From NCBI GenBank assembly GCA_963692465.1, contig OY829943.1:2356001-2420000 (forward strand): DNA of 64,000 nt, read 5' to 3'. This DNA comes from JAUZOB01 sp963692465. Its GTDB lineage: Bacteria > Bacteroidota > Bacteroidia > Bacteroidales > Prolixibacteraceae. The position numbers were made by a program, and so were the translations under genes. How positions within the stretch are numbered: the first letter of the stretch is position 1; the number at the start of each line of letters is the position of its first letter. Shown piece after piece: positions 26,243 through 34,450 of this stretch. The notes beneath the pieces are model-generated. The model saw only the letters and a program-made list of their open reading frames with translations, did not search any database and had not been told where the DNA came from.

Positions 26243-26815
26243 ATGAAAACATTAATACTGTATGCGCACCCTGCACAAAAAAGTTTTAACCGGCAGGTAC
26301 TCCGAAAAGTTGAAGAGGAGCTCAATGGAAGGAATGATTCGTATGTGGTTCGTGATCTGTATGCAATGGGATTTAATTCTGTCTTAACACAGGATGAAAT
26401 TGATGGCGTTAAGCATAAGAGAATAGCAGACGATGTGAAAGAAGAGCAAAGATTAATCTCTGAAGCTGAACGGATCATCATGATTTTCCCTCTATGGTGG
26501 GGTGGCATGCCGGCTATCCTTCGTGGCTATATTGATCGGGTCTTTACCTATGGCTTTGCCTATACTTACGAAGAGGAGGCTTCGGTTGGTCTCCTTACCG
26601 ACAAAAAAGTGGTTGTCTTTTGCTCTACCGGAACGTCGGTTGAGGAGATGACAAGTACCGGTCTGATATCTTCTATTTGTCAGGTCTGGGAAGAAGCAAT
26701 CTTTAAGTTCTGCGGACTGAATATCGATGATATCAGTTTTCTGAGTGCCGTGCCTTCTGCCGATGAGGAAATGCGCGATGTTTTTTTTAATCAAATAGAA
26801 AAAGTCTTCGAGTAA
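26243..26815 (+). CDS. NAD(P)H-dependent oxidoreductase of the flavodoxin-like fold (NQO1/KefF type)
   Basis: The 190-residue protein starts with the flavin-binding LILYAHPAQKSFNRQV and has the core motif IIMIFPLWWGGMPAILRGYIDRVFTYGFAY (phosphate/ring contacts and NQO family signature), and VVVFCSTGT. Such enzymes reduce quinones or modulate potassium efflux. No Kef channel is adjacent. It is divergent from argE. Confidence 0.9.
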   Translation: MKTLILYAHPAQKSFNRQVLRKVEEELNGRNDSYVVRDLYAMGFNSVLTQDEIDGVKHKRIADDVKEEQRLISEAERIIMIFPLWWGGMPAILRGYIDRVFTYGFAYTYEEEASVGLLTDKKVVVFCSTGTSVEEMTSTGLISSICQVWEEAIFKFCGLNIDDISFLSAVPSADEEMRDVFFNQIEKVFE

Positions 26816-26912
26816 ATGTCTGATCTGAGTTTATTACCCAATATTGGGAAGGTGCTTGAAGAACGACTGAAGATAGTCATCGTGAAGCTCTGGCTGCGGT
26901 GACTATCTTTTT
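26816..26912 (+). pseudogene. Fragment resembling the TfoX C-terminal domain
   Basis: The frame that opens right after the oxidoreductase stop (taaATG) reads SLLPNIGKVLEERLK, close to the helix-hairpin-helix start of TfoX C-terminal domains. After about 20 codons the matching sequence continues in another frame as HREALAAV (26878-26901), so a frameshift has occurred. The intact 28-codon ORF ends at 26902. Either a dead gene end or a short neutral ORF. Confidence 0.45.
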
Positions 26913-26915
26913 GTC
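26870..26915 (+). terminator. Intrinsic terminator after the oxidoreductase gene
   Basis: AAGATAGTCA (26870-26879) pairs with TGACTATCTT (26900-26909), followed by TTTTGTCTTTT. Confidence 0.75.
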
Positions 26916-26940
26916 TTTTATTACCAATAATCCTATTGTG

Positions 26941-26976
26941 GTTAACAATTAAAGTTAATCAGACCTTAATTGTAAC
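26941..26976. repeat. Inverted repeat upstream of maeB
   Basis: ACAATTAA (26945-26952) is inverted as TTAATTGT (26966-26973), with further flanking symmetry (GTTA/TAAC). It lies about 150 bases before the maeB start in a stretch with no other gene (26913-27126) and could be an operator. No regulator can be named. Confidence 0.35.
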
Positions 26977-27126
26977 AAATCGTTAATGAGTGAAGCCGAC
27001 GTGCCCAAATGTTCAACTATTTGACTCTTTTAGTTTAATTTTAAGATTTGTTAGCTTGCAGAAACAAGGATAGAGTTCTATCTTAGAAAAAGTTTGAAAG
27101 GCAAAAAAACGATAACACAAATCTAC

Positions 27127-29394
27127 ATGGAAAACTTAAAGAAAGAGGCACTTGACTACCATAGTAATGGTAGACCGGGAAAGATTGAAGTAGTGCCGAC
27201 TAAACCTTATGCAACCCAGCGCGACCTGGGTTTGGCTTACACTCCGGGGGTTGCTGCCCCTTGCTTGGAGATTAAAGAAAATAAAGAAGACGTTTACAAA
27301 TACACGGCTAAAAGTAATCTGGTAGCCGTTATATCTAATGGAACGGCAGTCCTTGGTCTTGGTAATATCGGTCCCGAAGCCGGCAAACCGGTAATGGAAG
27401 GGAAAGGCTTACTTTTTAAAGTCTTTGCCGATATTGATGTTTTCGATATCGAAGTCGATGCTTCTGATGTCGATCTGTTTGTTAATACGGTGAAAGCGAT
27501 TGCCCCGACCTTCGGAGGAATCAATCTGGAAGATATTAAGGCTCCGGAGTGCTTCGCGATAGAAGAAAGACTAAAAGCAGAACTGGATATTCCGGTTATG
27601 CACGACGATCAGCACGGAACCGCTATTATTTCTTCTGCGGGACTCGTCAATGCACTGGAACTTGCCGGGAAGAAAATCGAAGAGGTTAAAATCGTTGTTA
27701 ACGGAGCGGGAGCTGCTGCAGTAACTTGCGCTAAACTTTACATTTCGCTTGGCGTTAAACCTGAAAATATTATCATGTGCGACAGTAAGGGGGTCATTTA
27801 TGTGGGAAGGACTAAACTCAACAAAGAGAAACAACTCTTTGCACGGGAGACTCCTTTGCGTACCCTGGCTGAAGCATTAGTCGGAGCGGATGTTTTTCTC
27901 GGACTCTCTGTTGCGGGGGTGTTAACGAAGGAAATGGTCCAAACCATGGCTGCTAATCCGATTGTCTTTGCACTGGCCAATCCTGATTCTGAAATATCTT
28001 ATGAGGATGCAAAAGCTTCCCGCGAGGATTTGATTTTTGCTACCGGACGTTCCGATTATCCGAATCAGATTAATAATGTTCTTGGCTTTCCTTATATTTT
28101 CAGAGGAGCTTTGGATGTTCGGGCTACCTGCATTAACGAAGCAATGAAGATTGCTTGTGTTTATGCTTTAGCCGGACTTGCTAAAGAAGAAGTCCCTGAA
28201 TCGGTTCATACTGCCTATAACGCATCCAATATTGTCTTTGGCCGGGATTATTTTATTCCAAAACCTATGGACCCGAGATTGATCTCGCGTGTCGCTCCGG
28301 CTGTTGCAAAAGCGGCTATTGAATCTGGTGTTGCCCGTTATACCATAACCGACTGGAAAGCCTATGGTGAAGAGTTGAATCATCGTCTTGGGGTTGAGAA
28401 TAAAATGATTTCTCTGGTTGTCAATAAAGCAAAGGGCGATCCTAAAAAAGTTGCATTTGCCGAAGCTAGCGAACTGGACATTCTGAAGGCCGCTCATATT
28501 GCATTAAAAGAAGGATTGGCTATTCCCATCCTGATCGGAAATGCAGAAAAAATTAAACGACTCATTGAGGAGAATGAATTCGATTTTGAGAATATACAGA
28601 TCATTGATAATCGGAGTCGTAATGAAGATGCCCTTCGTCGTCGTTATGCCGAAGTCCTCTATCACAAAAGACAACGCAAAGGGATGACGCTCGAAGAGGC
28701 TGTCGATAAAATGTTTGATAAAAACTATTTCGCTGCCGTAATGGTTGAATGTGGTGATGCCGATGCAGCTGTTACCGGTTATGCAACACGTTATTCTGAA
28801 GCTGTGCGTCCGGTCGTTGAGGTGATTGGTAAAAAAGAAGGCACTTCCAAGATTTTCGGAATGCACATTGTTATCACGCCTAAAGGAACCTTCTTCCTGG
28901 CTGATACCTCCATGGGAGCTTCACCCGATTCTGCAGTGCTGGCCGATACAACGGTTCAGTTGGCAGATGTTGTCCGTCGTTTTAATGTCGACCCGCATAT
29001 TGCCATCCTTTCTTATTCTAACTTCGGTTCGCAAAAACAGGGGCCTCCCTCTATTGCTCATGAAGCTGTTGAAATATTACATCGCGATCACCCTGAATTG
29101 ATTGTAGAGGGCGAAATGCAGCTGAAATTTGCACTCGATAAAGAATTACGGAGTAAGATGTATGGCTTTAACTGTTTGAATGGTTATGATGTTAATACGT
29201 TGGTCTTCCCAAATCTTAGCTCTGCGAATATTGCGATGGAAGTGTTAAAACACATTGCCGGTTGCGAAACACTCGGGCCGGTTTTGGTAGGGAATCGTAA
29301 ATCAATGCATGTTATGCAGATGGGTTGTGCCGTTCGTGATATCCTCAATATTGTTGCGATTGCTGTTACTGATGCTCAGGTTTTGTCTGAGTAA
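27127..29394 (+). CDS. maeB: NADP-dependent malic enzyme with C-terminal phosphotransacetylase-like domain
   Basis: I start at the ATG at 27127 (MENLKKEALDYH); an upstream TTG frame adds 11 residues. The 755-residue protein has the malic enzyme half (about 1-425: YTPGVAAPCLEI, VMHDDQHGTAIISSAG, NGAGAAAVTCA, FALANPDSEI) and a phosphotransacetylase-like half (430-755: ADTSMGASPDSAVLADT, NFGSQKQG). This is the MaeB layout. It decarboxylates malate to pyruvate with NADPH production; the C-terminal half is usually regulatory. A strong terminator follows. Confidence 0.96.
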   Translation: MENLKKEALDYHSNGRPGKIEVVPTKPYATQRDLGLAYTPGVAAPCLEIKENKEDVYKYTAKSNLVAVISNGTAVLGLGNIGPEAGKPVMEGKGLLFKVFADIDVFDIEVDASDVDLFVNTVKAIAPTFGGINLEDIKAPECFAIEERLKAELDIPVMHDDQHGTAIISSAGLVNALELAGKKIEEVKIVVNGAGAAAVTCAKLYISLGVKPENIIMCDSKGVIYVGRTKLNKEKQLFARETPLRTLAEALVGADVFLGLSVAGVLTKEMVQTMAANPIVFALANPDSEISYEDAKASREDLIFATGRSDYPNQINNVLGFPYIFRGALDVRATCINEAMKIACVYALAGLAKEEVPESVHTAYNASNIVFGRDYFIPKPMDPRLISRVAPAVAKAAIESGVARYTITDWKAYGEELNHRLGVENKMISLVVNKAKGDPKKVAFAEASELDILKAAHIALKEGLAIPILIGNAEKIKRLIEENEFDFENIQIIDNRSRNEDALRRRYAEVLYHKRQRKGMTLEEAVDKMFDKNYFAAVMVECGDADAAVTGYATRYSEAVRPVVEVIGKKEGTSKIFGMHIVITPKGTFFLADTSMGASPDSAVLADTTVQLADVVRRFNVDPHIAILSYSNFGSQKQGPPSIAHEAVEILHRDHPELIVEGEMQLKFALDKELRSKMYGFNCLNGYDVNTLVFPNLSSANIAMEVLKHIAGCETLGPVLVGNRKSMHVMQMGCAVRDILNIVAIAVTDAQVLSE

Positions 29395-29411
29395 TAAATA
29401 GAAATAAAATT

Positions 29412-29452
29412 AAAGAGAGGGCTGCTTCGTTAGAAACAGCCCTCTCTTTTTT
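29412..29452 (+). terminator. Intrinsic terminator of maeB
   Basis: AAAGAGAGGGCTG (29412-29424) pairs with CAGCCCTCTCTTT (29437-29449), continuing into T residues. It also separates maeB from the convergent cysN. Confidence 0.92.
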
Positions 29453-29479
29453 CTATATGCGGTCTAAATAACCGCTCAA

Positions 29480-30757
29480 TCAAAGAATCATTCCGGCAGC
29501 AACTGTTTCGTTGGTCGCCTCGTCAATCAAAATAACACTGCCGGTAATCGTGTCTTTCCGGTAAGAATCGAAAAACAAAGGCTGCGTGGTCTTTAATGCT
29601 ACGCAGGCAATATCATTCATATTGAGTTGAGTGCAGCTTGAATCCCGTTCCAGATTATTAATGTTGACCCGGTAATTGATTTTCCGGATGATGCATTTTG
29701 CCTCGGTCGTTGTGTGGCGAATGATGTATTTATTACGTGGCAACATGGGGCGTTCATTGAACCAGCAAATCATCATGGAAAACTCCTGATCAATTGTCGG
29801 CGGATTCTCGATCTCTGCAATCATATCACCCCGACTGATGTCGATGTCATCACTAATCCGAATTACCACCGACTCTCCGGGACCAGCTTCCTCAAGAGAT
29901 TGCTGTGCTTTGTCTATTGCCGTGATTGTTGAATGCAGTTGAGAGGGCAATACCTGAATCTCATCGCCCACTTTAAAGCGACCTCCGGAAACTCGTCCTG
30001 CATAACCCCGGTAGTCCGGATAATCCTTACTTTGAGGCCGAATGACGTATTGAACCGGAAACCGTTTGTAAGTAAAATCCCAGTCATTATCAATGTCAAT
30101 CGTTTCAAGCAAAGAAAGCAGGGTGGTTCCCTGATACCAGTCCATGTTTTCGGAAGGAGTAACCACATTATCCCCCAATTTTGCACTGATCGGAATAAAA
30201 TGAAGATCTTCCTGACCCAGTTTGCTGGTCAGATCAGTTAATTTCTGTCGGATGCCATTATAAACATTCTCCTGAAAATCAACAAGATCCATCTTGTTGA
30301 TGCAGAATATGATGTGCTTAATATTCAATAACCATGCGATGTAGGTATGCCGGATCGTCTGTTCCAGTACTCCGTTACGGGCATCAATAAGAATGACGGC
30401 CAGATTTGCGGTTGAGGCCCCGGTAACCATATTTCGTGTATATTGAATATGCCCCGGAGTATCTGCAATAATGAATTTACGACGGGGGGTTGCGTAATAA
30501 CGATAAGCTACATCAATCGTAATTCCTTGTTCCCTTTCGGCACGTAGTCCATCGGTTAGCAGTGAAAGATCGATTTCTTCCTTTCCCCTTCTTTTGGATG
30601 ATTCCTCAAGTTGGTTGAGCTGATCTTCAAAGATCGATTTACTATCGTAAAGCAAGCGGCCGATGAGCGTACTTTTCCCGTCATCTACGCTTCCTGCAGT
30701 TGTAAATCGTAAGAGTCCCTTTAGTGGTTCAGTCTCGTTTATATTTTGTTCACTCAT
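29480..30757 (-). CDS. cysN: Sulfate adenylyltransferase subunit 1 (GTPase)
   Basis: The 425-residue protein has the translational GTPase motifs GSVDDGKST, DTPGH and NKMD and the downstream beta-barrel domains. I start at 30757 (MSEQNINETEPLKG), not at the longer upstream frame that runs into cysD. It ends after the barrel domains, so there is no fused APS kinase (CysC). With CysD it makes APS from sulfate and ATP, driven by GTP hydrolysis. It starts 19 bases after the cysD stop. Confidence 0.96.
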   Translation of the reverse strand: MSEQNINETEPLKGLLRFTTAGSVDDGKSTLIGRLLYDSKSIFEDQLNQLEESSKRRGKEEIDLSLLTDGLRAEREQGITIDVAYRYYATPRRKFIIADTPGHIQYTRNMVTGASTANLAVILIDARNGVLEQTIRHTYIAWLLNIKHIIFCINKMDLVDFQENVYNGIRQKLTDLTSKLGQEDLHFIPISAKLGDNVVTPSENMDWYQGTTLLSLLETIDIDNDWDFTYKRFPVQYVIRPQSKDYPDYRGYAGRVSGGRFKVGDEIQVLPSQLHSTITAIDKAQQSLEEAGPGESVVIRISDDIDISRGDMIAEIENPPTIDQEFSMMICWFNERPMLPRNKYIIRHTTTEAKCIIRKINYRVNINNLERDSSCTQLNMNDIACVALKTTQPLFFDSYRKDTITGSVILIDEATNETVAAGMIL

Positions 30758-30776
30758 TTTCTCTATCGTTAGGACA

Positions 30777-31694
30777 TTAAAAGTAACCCTCTCGTTTCCG
30801 GTCTTCCATGGCAGCCTCCGAGCGGCGGTCATCCGATCTTCCTCCTCGTTCGGTAATTCGTGAGGCGGCTATCTCCCCGACAATCTCATCGAGGGTATGT
30901 GCTTTTGACAATGTCAGTCCGGTGCAGGTAATATCTCCGATGGTTCGGCATCTGCAATCCACTTCGACAACTTTTTCGGTGGGTTTCAGTTGCATAAAGG
31001 GAGCCCATGCAAGCCATACACCATCCCTTAAGAAGGCCTTTCGCTGATGCGTATAGTACAAACTCGGAAGTTTGATTTTTTCACGTATGATGTATTGCCA
31101 TACGTCTAGTTCGGTCCAGTTACTGATAGGGAAAACGCGAAAATGTTCCCCCATATTTTTACGTCCGTTAAAGATATTCCACAATTCAGGTCGCTGATTC
31201 TTCGGATCCCATTGTCCGAATTCGTCCCGGTGTGAAAAGAACCGTTCTTTAGCCCGGGCTTTCTCTTCGTCACGGCGTCCGCCTCCGATAGCTGCATCGA
31301 ATTTTAATTCTTCGATCGCATCCAGCAGGGTAACGGTCTGAAGTTTATTCCGACTGGCATTAACCCCTTTCTCTTCTACGGCCCGGCCCTGATTAATCGA
31401 ATCCTGAACCTTCCTGACAATAAGCCGGGCTCCGGTCCTTTGGGCTAGCTCATCCCTGAAAGTGAGAGTTTCCTTAAAATTATGTCCGGTGTCGATATGC
31501 ATTAAAGGAAAAGGAATCTTTGCCGGGAAGAATGCTTTTTGTGCCAGATGAACCAACACGATGGAATCCTTCCCTCCGGAAAACAGAAGTACCGGATTCT
31601 CAAATTGAGCGGCAATCTCCCGCATTACGTAGATTGCCTCATTCTCAAGTTCATTGAGATGCCGATCGTTAATGCTTATCTTATTGTTTATCAT
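30777..31694 (-). CDS. cysD: Sulfate adenylyltransferase subunit 2
   Basis: The 305-residue protein has the PP-loop LLFSGGKDSIVL, MHIDTGHNFKET and GGGRRDEEKARAKER, plus the C-terminal DRKREGYF typical of CysD. It adenylates sulfate. The start at 31694 (MINNKISINDRHL) gives the normal N-terminus. It follows cysH by 14 bases. Confidence 0.97.
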   Translation of the reverse strand: MINNKISINDRHLNELENEAIYVMREIAAQFENPVLLFSGGKDSIVLVHLAQKAFFPAKIPFPLMHIDTGHNFKETLTFRDELAQRTGARLIVRKVQDSINQGRAVEEKGVNASRNKLQTVTLLDAIEELKFDAAIGGGRRDEEKARAKERFFSHRDEFGQWDPKNQRPELWNIFNGRKNMGEHFRVFPISNWTELDVWQYIIREKIKLPSLYYTHQRKAFLRDGVWLAWAPFMQLKPTEKVVEVDCRCRTIGDITCTGLTLSKAHTLDEIVGEIAASRITERGGRSDDRRSEAAMEDRKREGYF

Positions 31695-31708
31695 AGTTTG
31701 CTTCCAAA

Positions 31709-32404
31709 TCATTCTTTAACATGTAATCCGCATTCTTTGCCTGAATTACCTTCCCACCACCAGCGTCCGGCTCTGAAATCTTCTCCTGCACGGATAGCCC
31801 GGGTGCAGGGAGCACAGCCGATACTGACAAATCCGCGGTCGTGCAATATGTTATAGGGAATGTGATTTCGGTCGATATATTCCCGAACCTGATTGTAGGT
31901 CCAGTCAAACAACGGATTAAATTTTACCATTTCATGGACTTCATCCCATTCGACTGCATGCATGTGTTGCCTTCCGGTCGACTGATCGGCACGAATTCCT
32001 GTAACCCAGCATTCCATCCCTTTCAGTGCACGCATCAACGGGTGTACCTTACGAATATGGCAACATTCCTTGCGGTTTTCAACAGAGGCATAGAAACTGA
32101 ACGGTCCCTTGACCTTTAATAAATTTTCAACTTCTCCGGCCTCGGGAGCAAAGACTTCTATCGGCTGATGATACTTGTCAAGAGTCTGACTATACGTTTT
32201 ATAGGTTTCTTCGAAAAGACGACCGGTGTCAAGTGTTACAACCCGGATGGGTATCTTGTTGGCAAAGATCAGGTCCGTTACTACCTGATCTTCCAATCCA
32301 AAACTGGTAGTAAAAATAACTTTCCCGTCGAAATGCCCGGCAAGGATTGATAGGCTGTCAATGAGATTTTTGCCTTCAAGCTTTTTACGAATATCTTCAA
32401 TCAT
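31709..32404 (-). CDS. cysH: Assimilatory APS (adenylylsulfate) reductase
   Basis: The 231-residue protein has the iron-sulfur cysteine pattern of APS reductases: Cys114-Cys115 (KECCHIRKV) and Cys197-x2-Cys200 (GCAPC), with the catalytic KECGLH at the C-terminus (Cys225). Enzymes that use PAPS lack the CC/CxxC set. Together with the lack of an APS kinase this shows direct reduction of APS to sulfite. It is the first gene of cysHDN. Sulfite reductase is not in the window. Confidence 0.95.
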   Translation of the reverse strand: MIEDIRKKLEGKNLIDSLSILAGHFDGKVIFTTSFGLEDQVVTDLIFANKIPIRVVTLDTGRLFEETYKTYSQTLDKYHQPIEVFAPEAGEVENLLKVKGPFSFYASVENRKECCHIRKVHPLMRALKGMECWVTGIRADQSTGRQHMHAVEWDEVHEMVKFNPLFDWTYNQVREYIDRNHIPYNILHDRGFVSIGCAPCTRAIRAGEDFRAGRWWWEGNSGKECGLHVKE

Positions 32405-32530
32405 AAAATAAAAATCTCCTCTTTACTATACAACAAAGAAAATAGACTTAGTTAGATTGTGCAATGGGCTTTTCTGCTTATGCAAATAAGCCTTTATACT
32501 TATTTTTGAACGAGACTTTTTCCCTGTTTC

Positions 32531-32581
32531 AAAAAAAAGATGCCTAATTTAGCAGAAATGGCTGGCTAAGTTACGCATCTT
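32531..32581 (-). terminator. Intrinsic terminator between argB and cysH
   Basis: On the minus strand AAGATGC pairs with GCATCTT (outer stem), with an inner TTAGC/GCTAA stem, followed by a run of T. It ends the long arg/pro operon about 75 bases after the argB stop and isolates cysH. Confidence 0.85.
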
Positions 32582-32653
32582 ATTCTTCTATTTAAACCCG
32601 AATGAGAAAACGATTAAACGACCTTTCTATCCGGTCTGTTCTGCATTGTGAAA

Positions 32654-33430
32654 TTATAGAAGCAGGCTGGTTCCGCTCTTTAATCCTCCGCCCAAGGCTT
32701 CAGGATTAGCAATAACCACACTTTCCACTCCATTACGCATTGCGCCGAACCCATTATCCAGTTTCGGAATCATTCCTTCGGAGATAATTCCCTTTTCTTT
32801 ATAGTCCTGAAAAGTCTGAAAGTCGAGTTCACTAATCACCGAATCATTATCATTCGGGTTGGATAAAACCCCTTTCTTTTCAAAACAGTAGATTAACTGA
32901 ACCCGATATCTGCGACTCAGGGCAATGGACAGATCGGAAGCGATGGTATCGGCATTGGTATTTAATAACTGACCGTGTCCGTCGTGGGTGAGGGGAGCAA
33001 CGACCGGAACGACACCCTGATCAATGATCCCTTCCAGTTCCCGGGTTGATACGTCAATAATATCCCCGGCAAAACCATAGTCAATCTCTTTGACCGGACG
33101 TTTTACTGCCCGGATAAGATCCATATCCGCTCCCGTTAGTCCCAGTGCGTTGCAATTCAGCGCCTGTAATCCGGCAACGATTTTTTTATTAACCAATCCG
33201 GCATACACCATGATCACAACATCAAGCATCGCTTCATCCGTAATTCTCCGTCCGTTGATCATCTTTGTTTCGACACCCAGCTTTTCAGCCATTGCGGTAG
33301 CCAATTTCCCGCCTCCGTGTACCAGAAGTTTATTCCCCGATATCATACTGAAATCGGACAATAAATGATGAAGTTTTTCTGGATCTTCAACGACTTTCCC
33401 ACCAACTTTAACGATAGTTATTCTTTCCAT
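32654..33430 (-). CDS. argB: N-acylglutamate kinase (ArgB)
   Basis: The 258-residue protein has the amino acid kinase motifs IVKVGGKVVEDP, LLVHGGGKLATAMAEKLG and NTNADTIASDLS. The start at 33430 (MERITIVKVGG) is preferred to an upstream ATG. It phosphorylates N-acetylglutamate, or here probably N-succinylglutamate, as the second step of arginine synthesis. It is the last gene of the operon. Confidence 0.95.
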   Translation of the reverse strand: MERITIVKVGGKVVEDPEKLHHLLSDFSMISGNKLLVHGGGKLATAMAEKLGVETKMINGRRITDEAMLDVVIMVYAGLVNKKIVAGLQALNCNALGLTGADMDLIRAVKRPVKEIDYGFAGDIIDVSTRELEGIIDQGVVPVVAPLTHDGHGQLLNTNADTIASDLSIALSRRYRVQLIYCFEKKGVLSNPNDNDSVISELDFQTFQDYKEKGIISEGMIPKLDNGFGAMRNGVESVVIANPEALGGGLKSGTSLLL

Positions 33431-33472
33431 AAACAAATTGGATTTTGACGGCCGCAAGTTAATAAAAAGTGA

Positions 33473-34420
33473 TTATAGATTTTCAAGAATCCGCTTAAGA
33501 ACGCACTGTGCCGAGTAAACACGGTTTGCGGCTTCCGGAATAACCAACGAAACCGGACTCTCAATAACTTCATCGGTAACGATCATATTCCGTCGTACAG
33601 GCAAACAGTGCATAAAGTAAGCATTATTGGTCAGTGCCATCTTGCGACTGTCAACCGTCCACGACCGGTCTTTTGAAAGAATCTCTCCATAATGGGAATA
33701 AGACGCCCAGTTTTTTGCGTAAATAAAATCGGCTCCTTCAAAAGCTTTATCCTGATCGTATTCAATCGTTGCATTTCCGGCAAATTGCGGTGCCAGCTCA
33801 TAGCCTTTCGGTTGAGTGATCACTAAATCATATCCTGCAACCTGCATCCATTCTGCAAAAGAATTGGGAACGGCCTGTGGCAACGCTTTCGGATGAGGAG
33901 CCCAGCTAAGAACAACTTTCGGTCGCTTGACTTTTTTGTATTCTTCGATGGTAATCTGATCGGCAAACGACTGAAGCGGATGACGCGTTGCGGCTTCCAT
34001 GCTCACTATCGGCACCCCCGCATATTGAACAAACTGCGAGAGGATCTTTTCCTCATAATCGTCTTCACGACTTTCAAAATTGGCAAAAGAACGAACTCCG
34101 ATGATATCACAAAAACTGCCGATAACCGGGATAGCCTCCAGTAAATGTTCGGTCTTGTCACCGTCCATCACCACACCGCGTTCCGTTTCCAGTTTCCATG
34201 CACCCTGATTGATATCAAGCACAATGGCATTCATTCCCAGGTTTGTGGCTGCCCGCTGGGTACTTAATCTTGTACGCAGACTGGAATTAAAAAATACCAA
34301 AACCATGGTTTTATTCTTTCCGAGATGCTGATAACCAAAAGGATTTTTCTTAATCTCCAAAGCTTCCTGTACGGCAGCATTCGGATCACCGATGTCTTTT
34401 ACCGAGATGAAATGTCTCAT
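33473..34420 (-). CDS. argF': N-succinylornithine-type carbamoyltransferase (ArgF')
   Basis: The 315-residue protein has the carbamoyl phosphate site FFNSSLRTRLSTQ and the HCLPVRRNMIVTDEVIE motif of the acetyl/succinyl-ornithine transcarbamylases, with WAPHPKALPQAVPNSF, and is close throughout to the Bacteroides fragilis enzyme as I remember it. It differs from ordinary ornithine carbamoyltransferase. At position 90, the residue known to switch acetyl and succinyl specificity (Pro in B. fragilis, Glu in Xanthomonas), it has Thr (GDKTEHL). A non-Glu residue favours the succinyl substrate. It lies between proA and argB. Confidence 0.93.
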   Translation of the reverse strand: MRHFISVKDIGDPNAAVQEALEIKKNPFGYQHLGKNKTMVLVFFNSSLRTRLSTQRAATNLGMNAIVLDINQGAWKLETERGVVMDGDKTEHLLEAIPVIGSFCDIIGVRSFANFESREDDYEEKILSQFVQYAGVPIVSMEAATRHPLQSFADQITIEEYKKVKRPKVVLSWAPHPKALPQAVPNSFAEWMQVAGYDLVITQPKGYELAPQFAGNATIEYDQDKAFEGADFIYAKNWASYSHYGEILSKDRSWTVDSRKMALTNNAYFMHCLPVRRNMIVTDEVIESPVSLVIPEAANRVYSAQCVLKRILENL

Positions 34421-34450
34421 TTTCTGTTATTTAATCGTGTTAAAGTTTTA

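Noticed and set aside
32531..32581. Second Cys-type attenuator before cysH
   Set aside because: The hairpin is preceded only by short frames with at most one Cys codon and lies right after argB, so it is read as the argB terminator.
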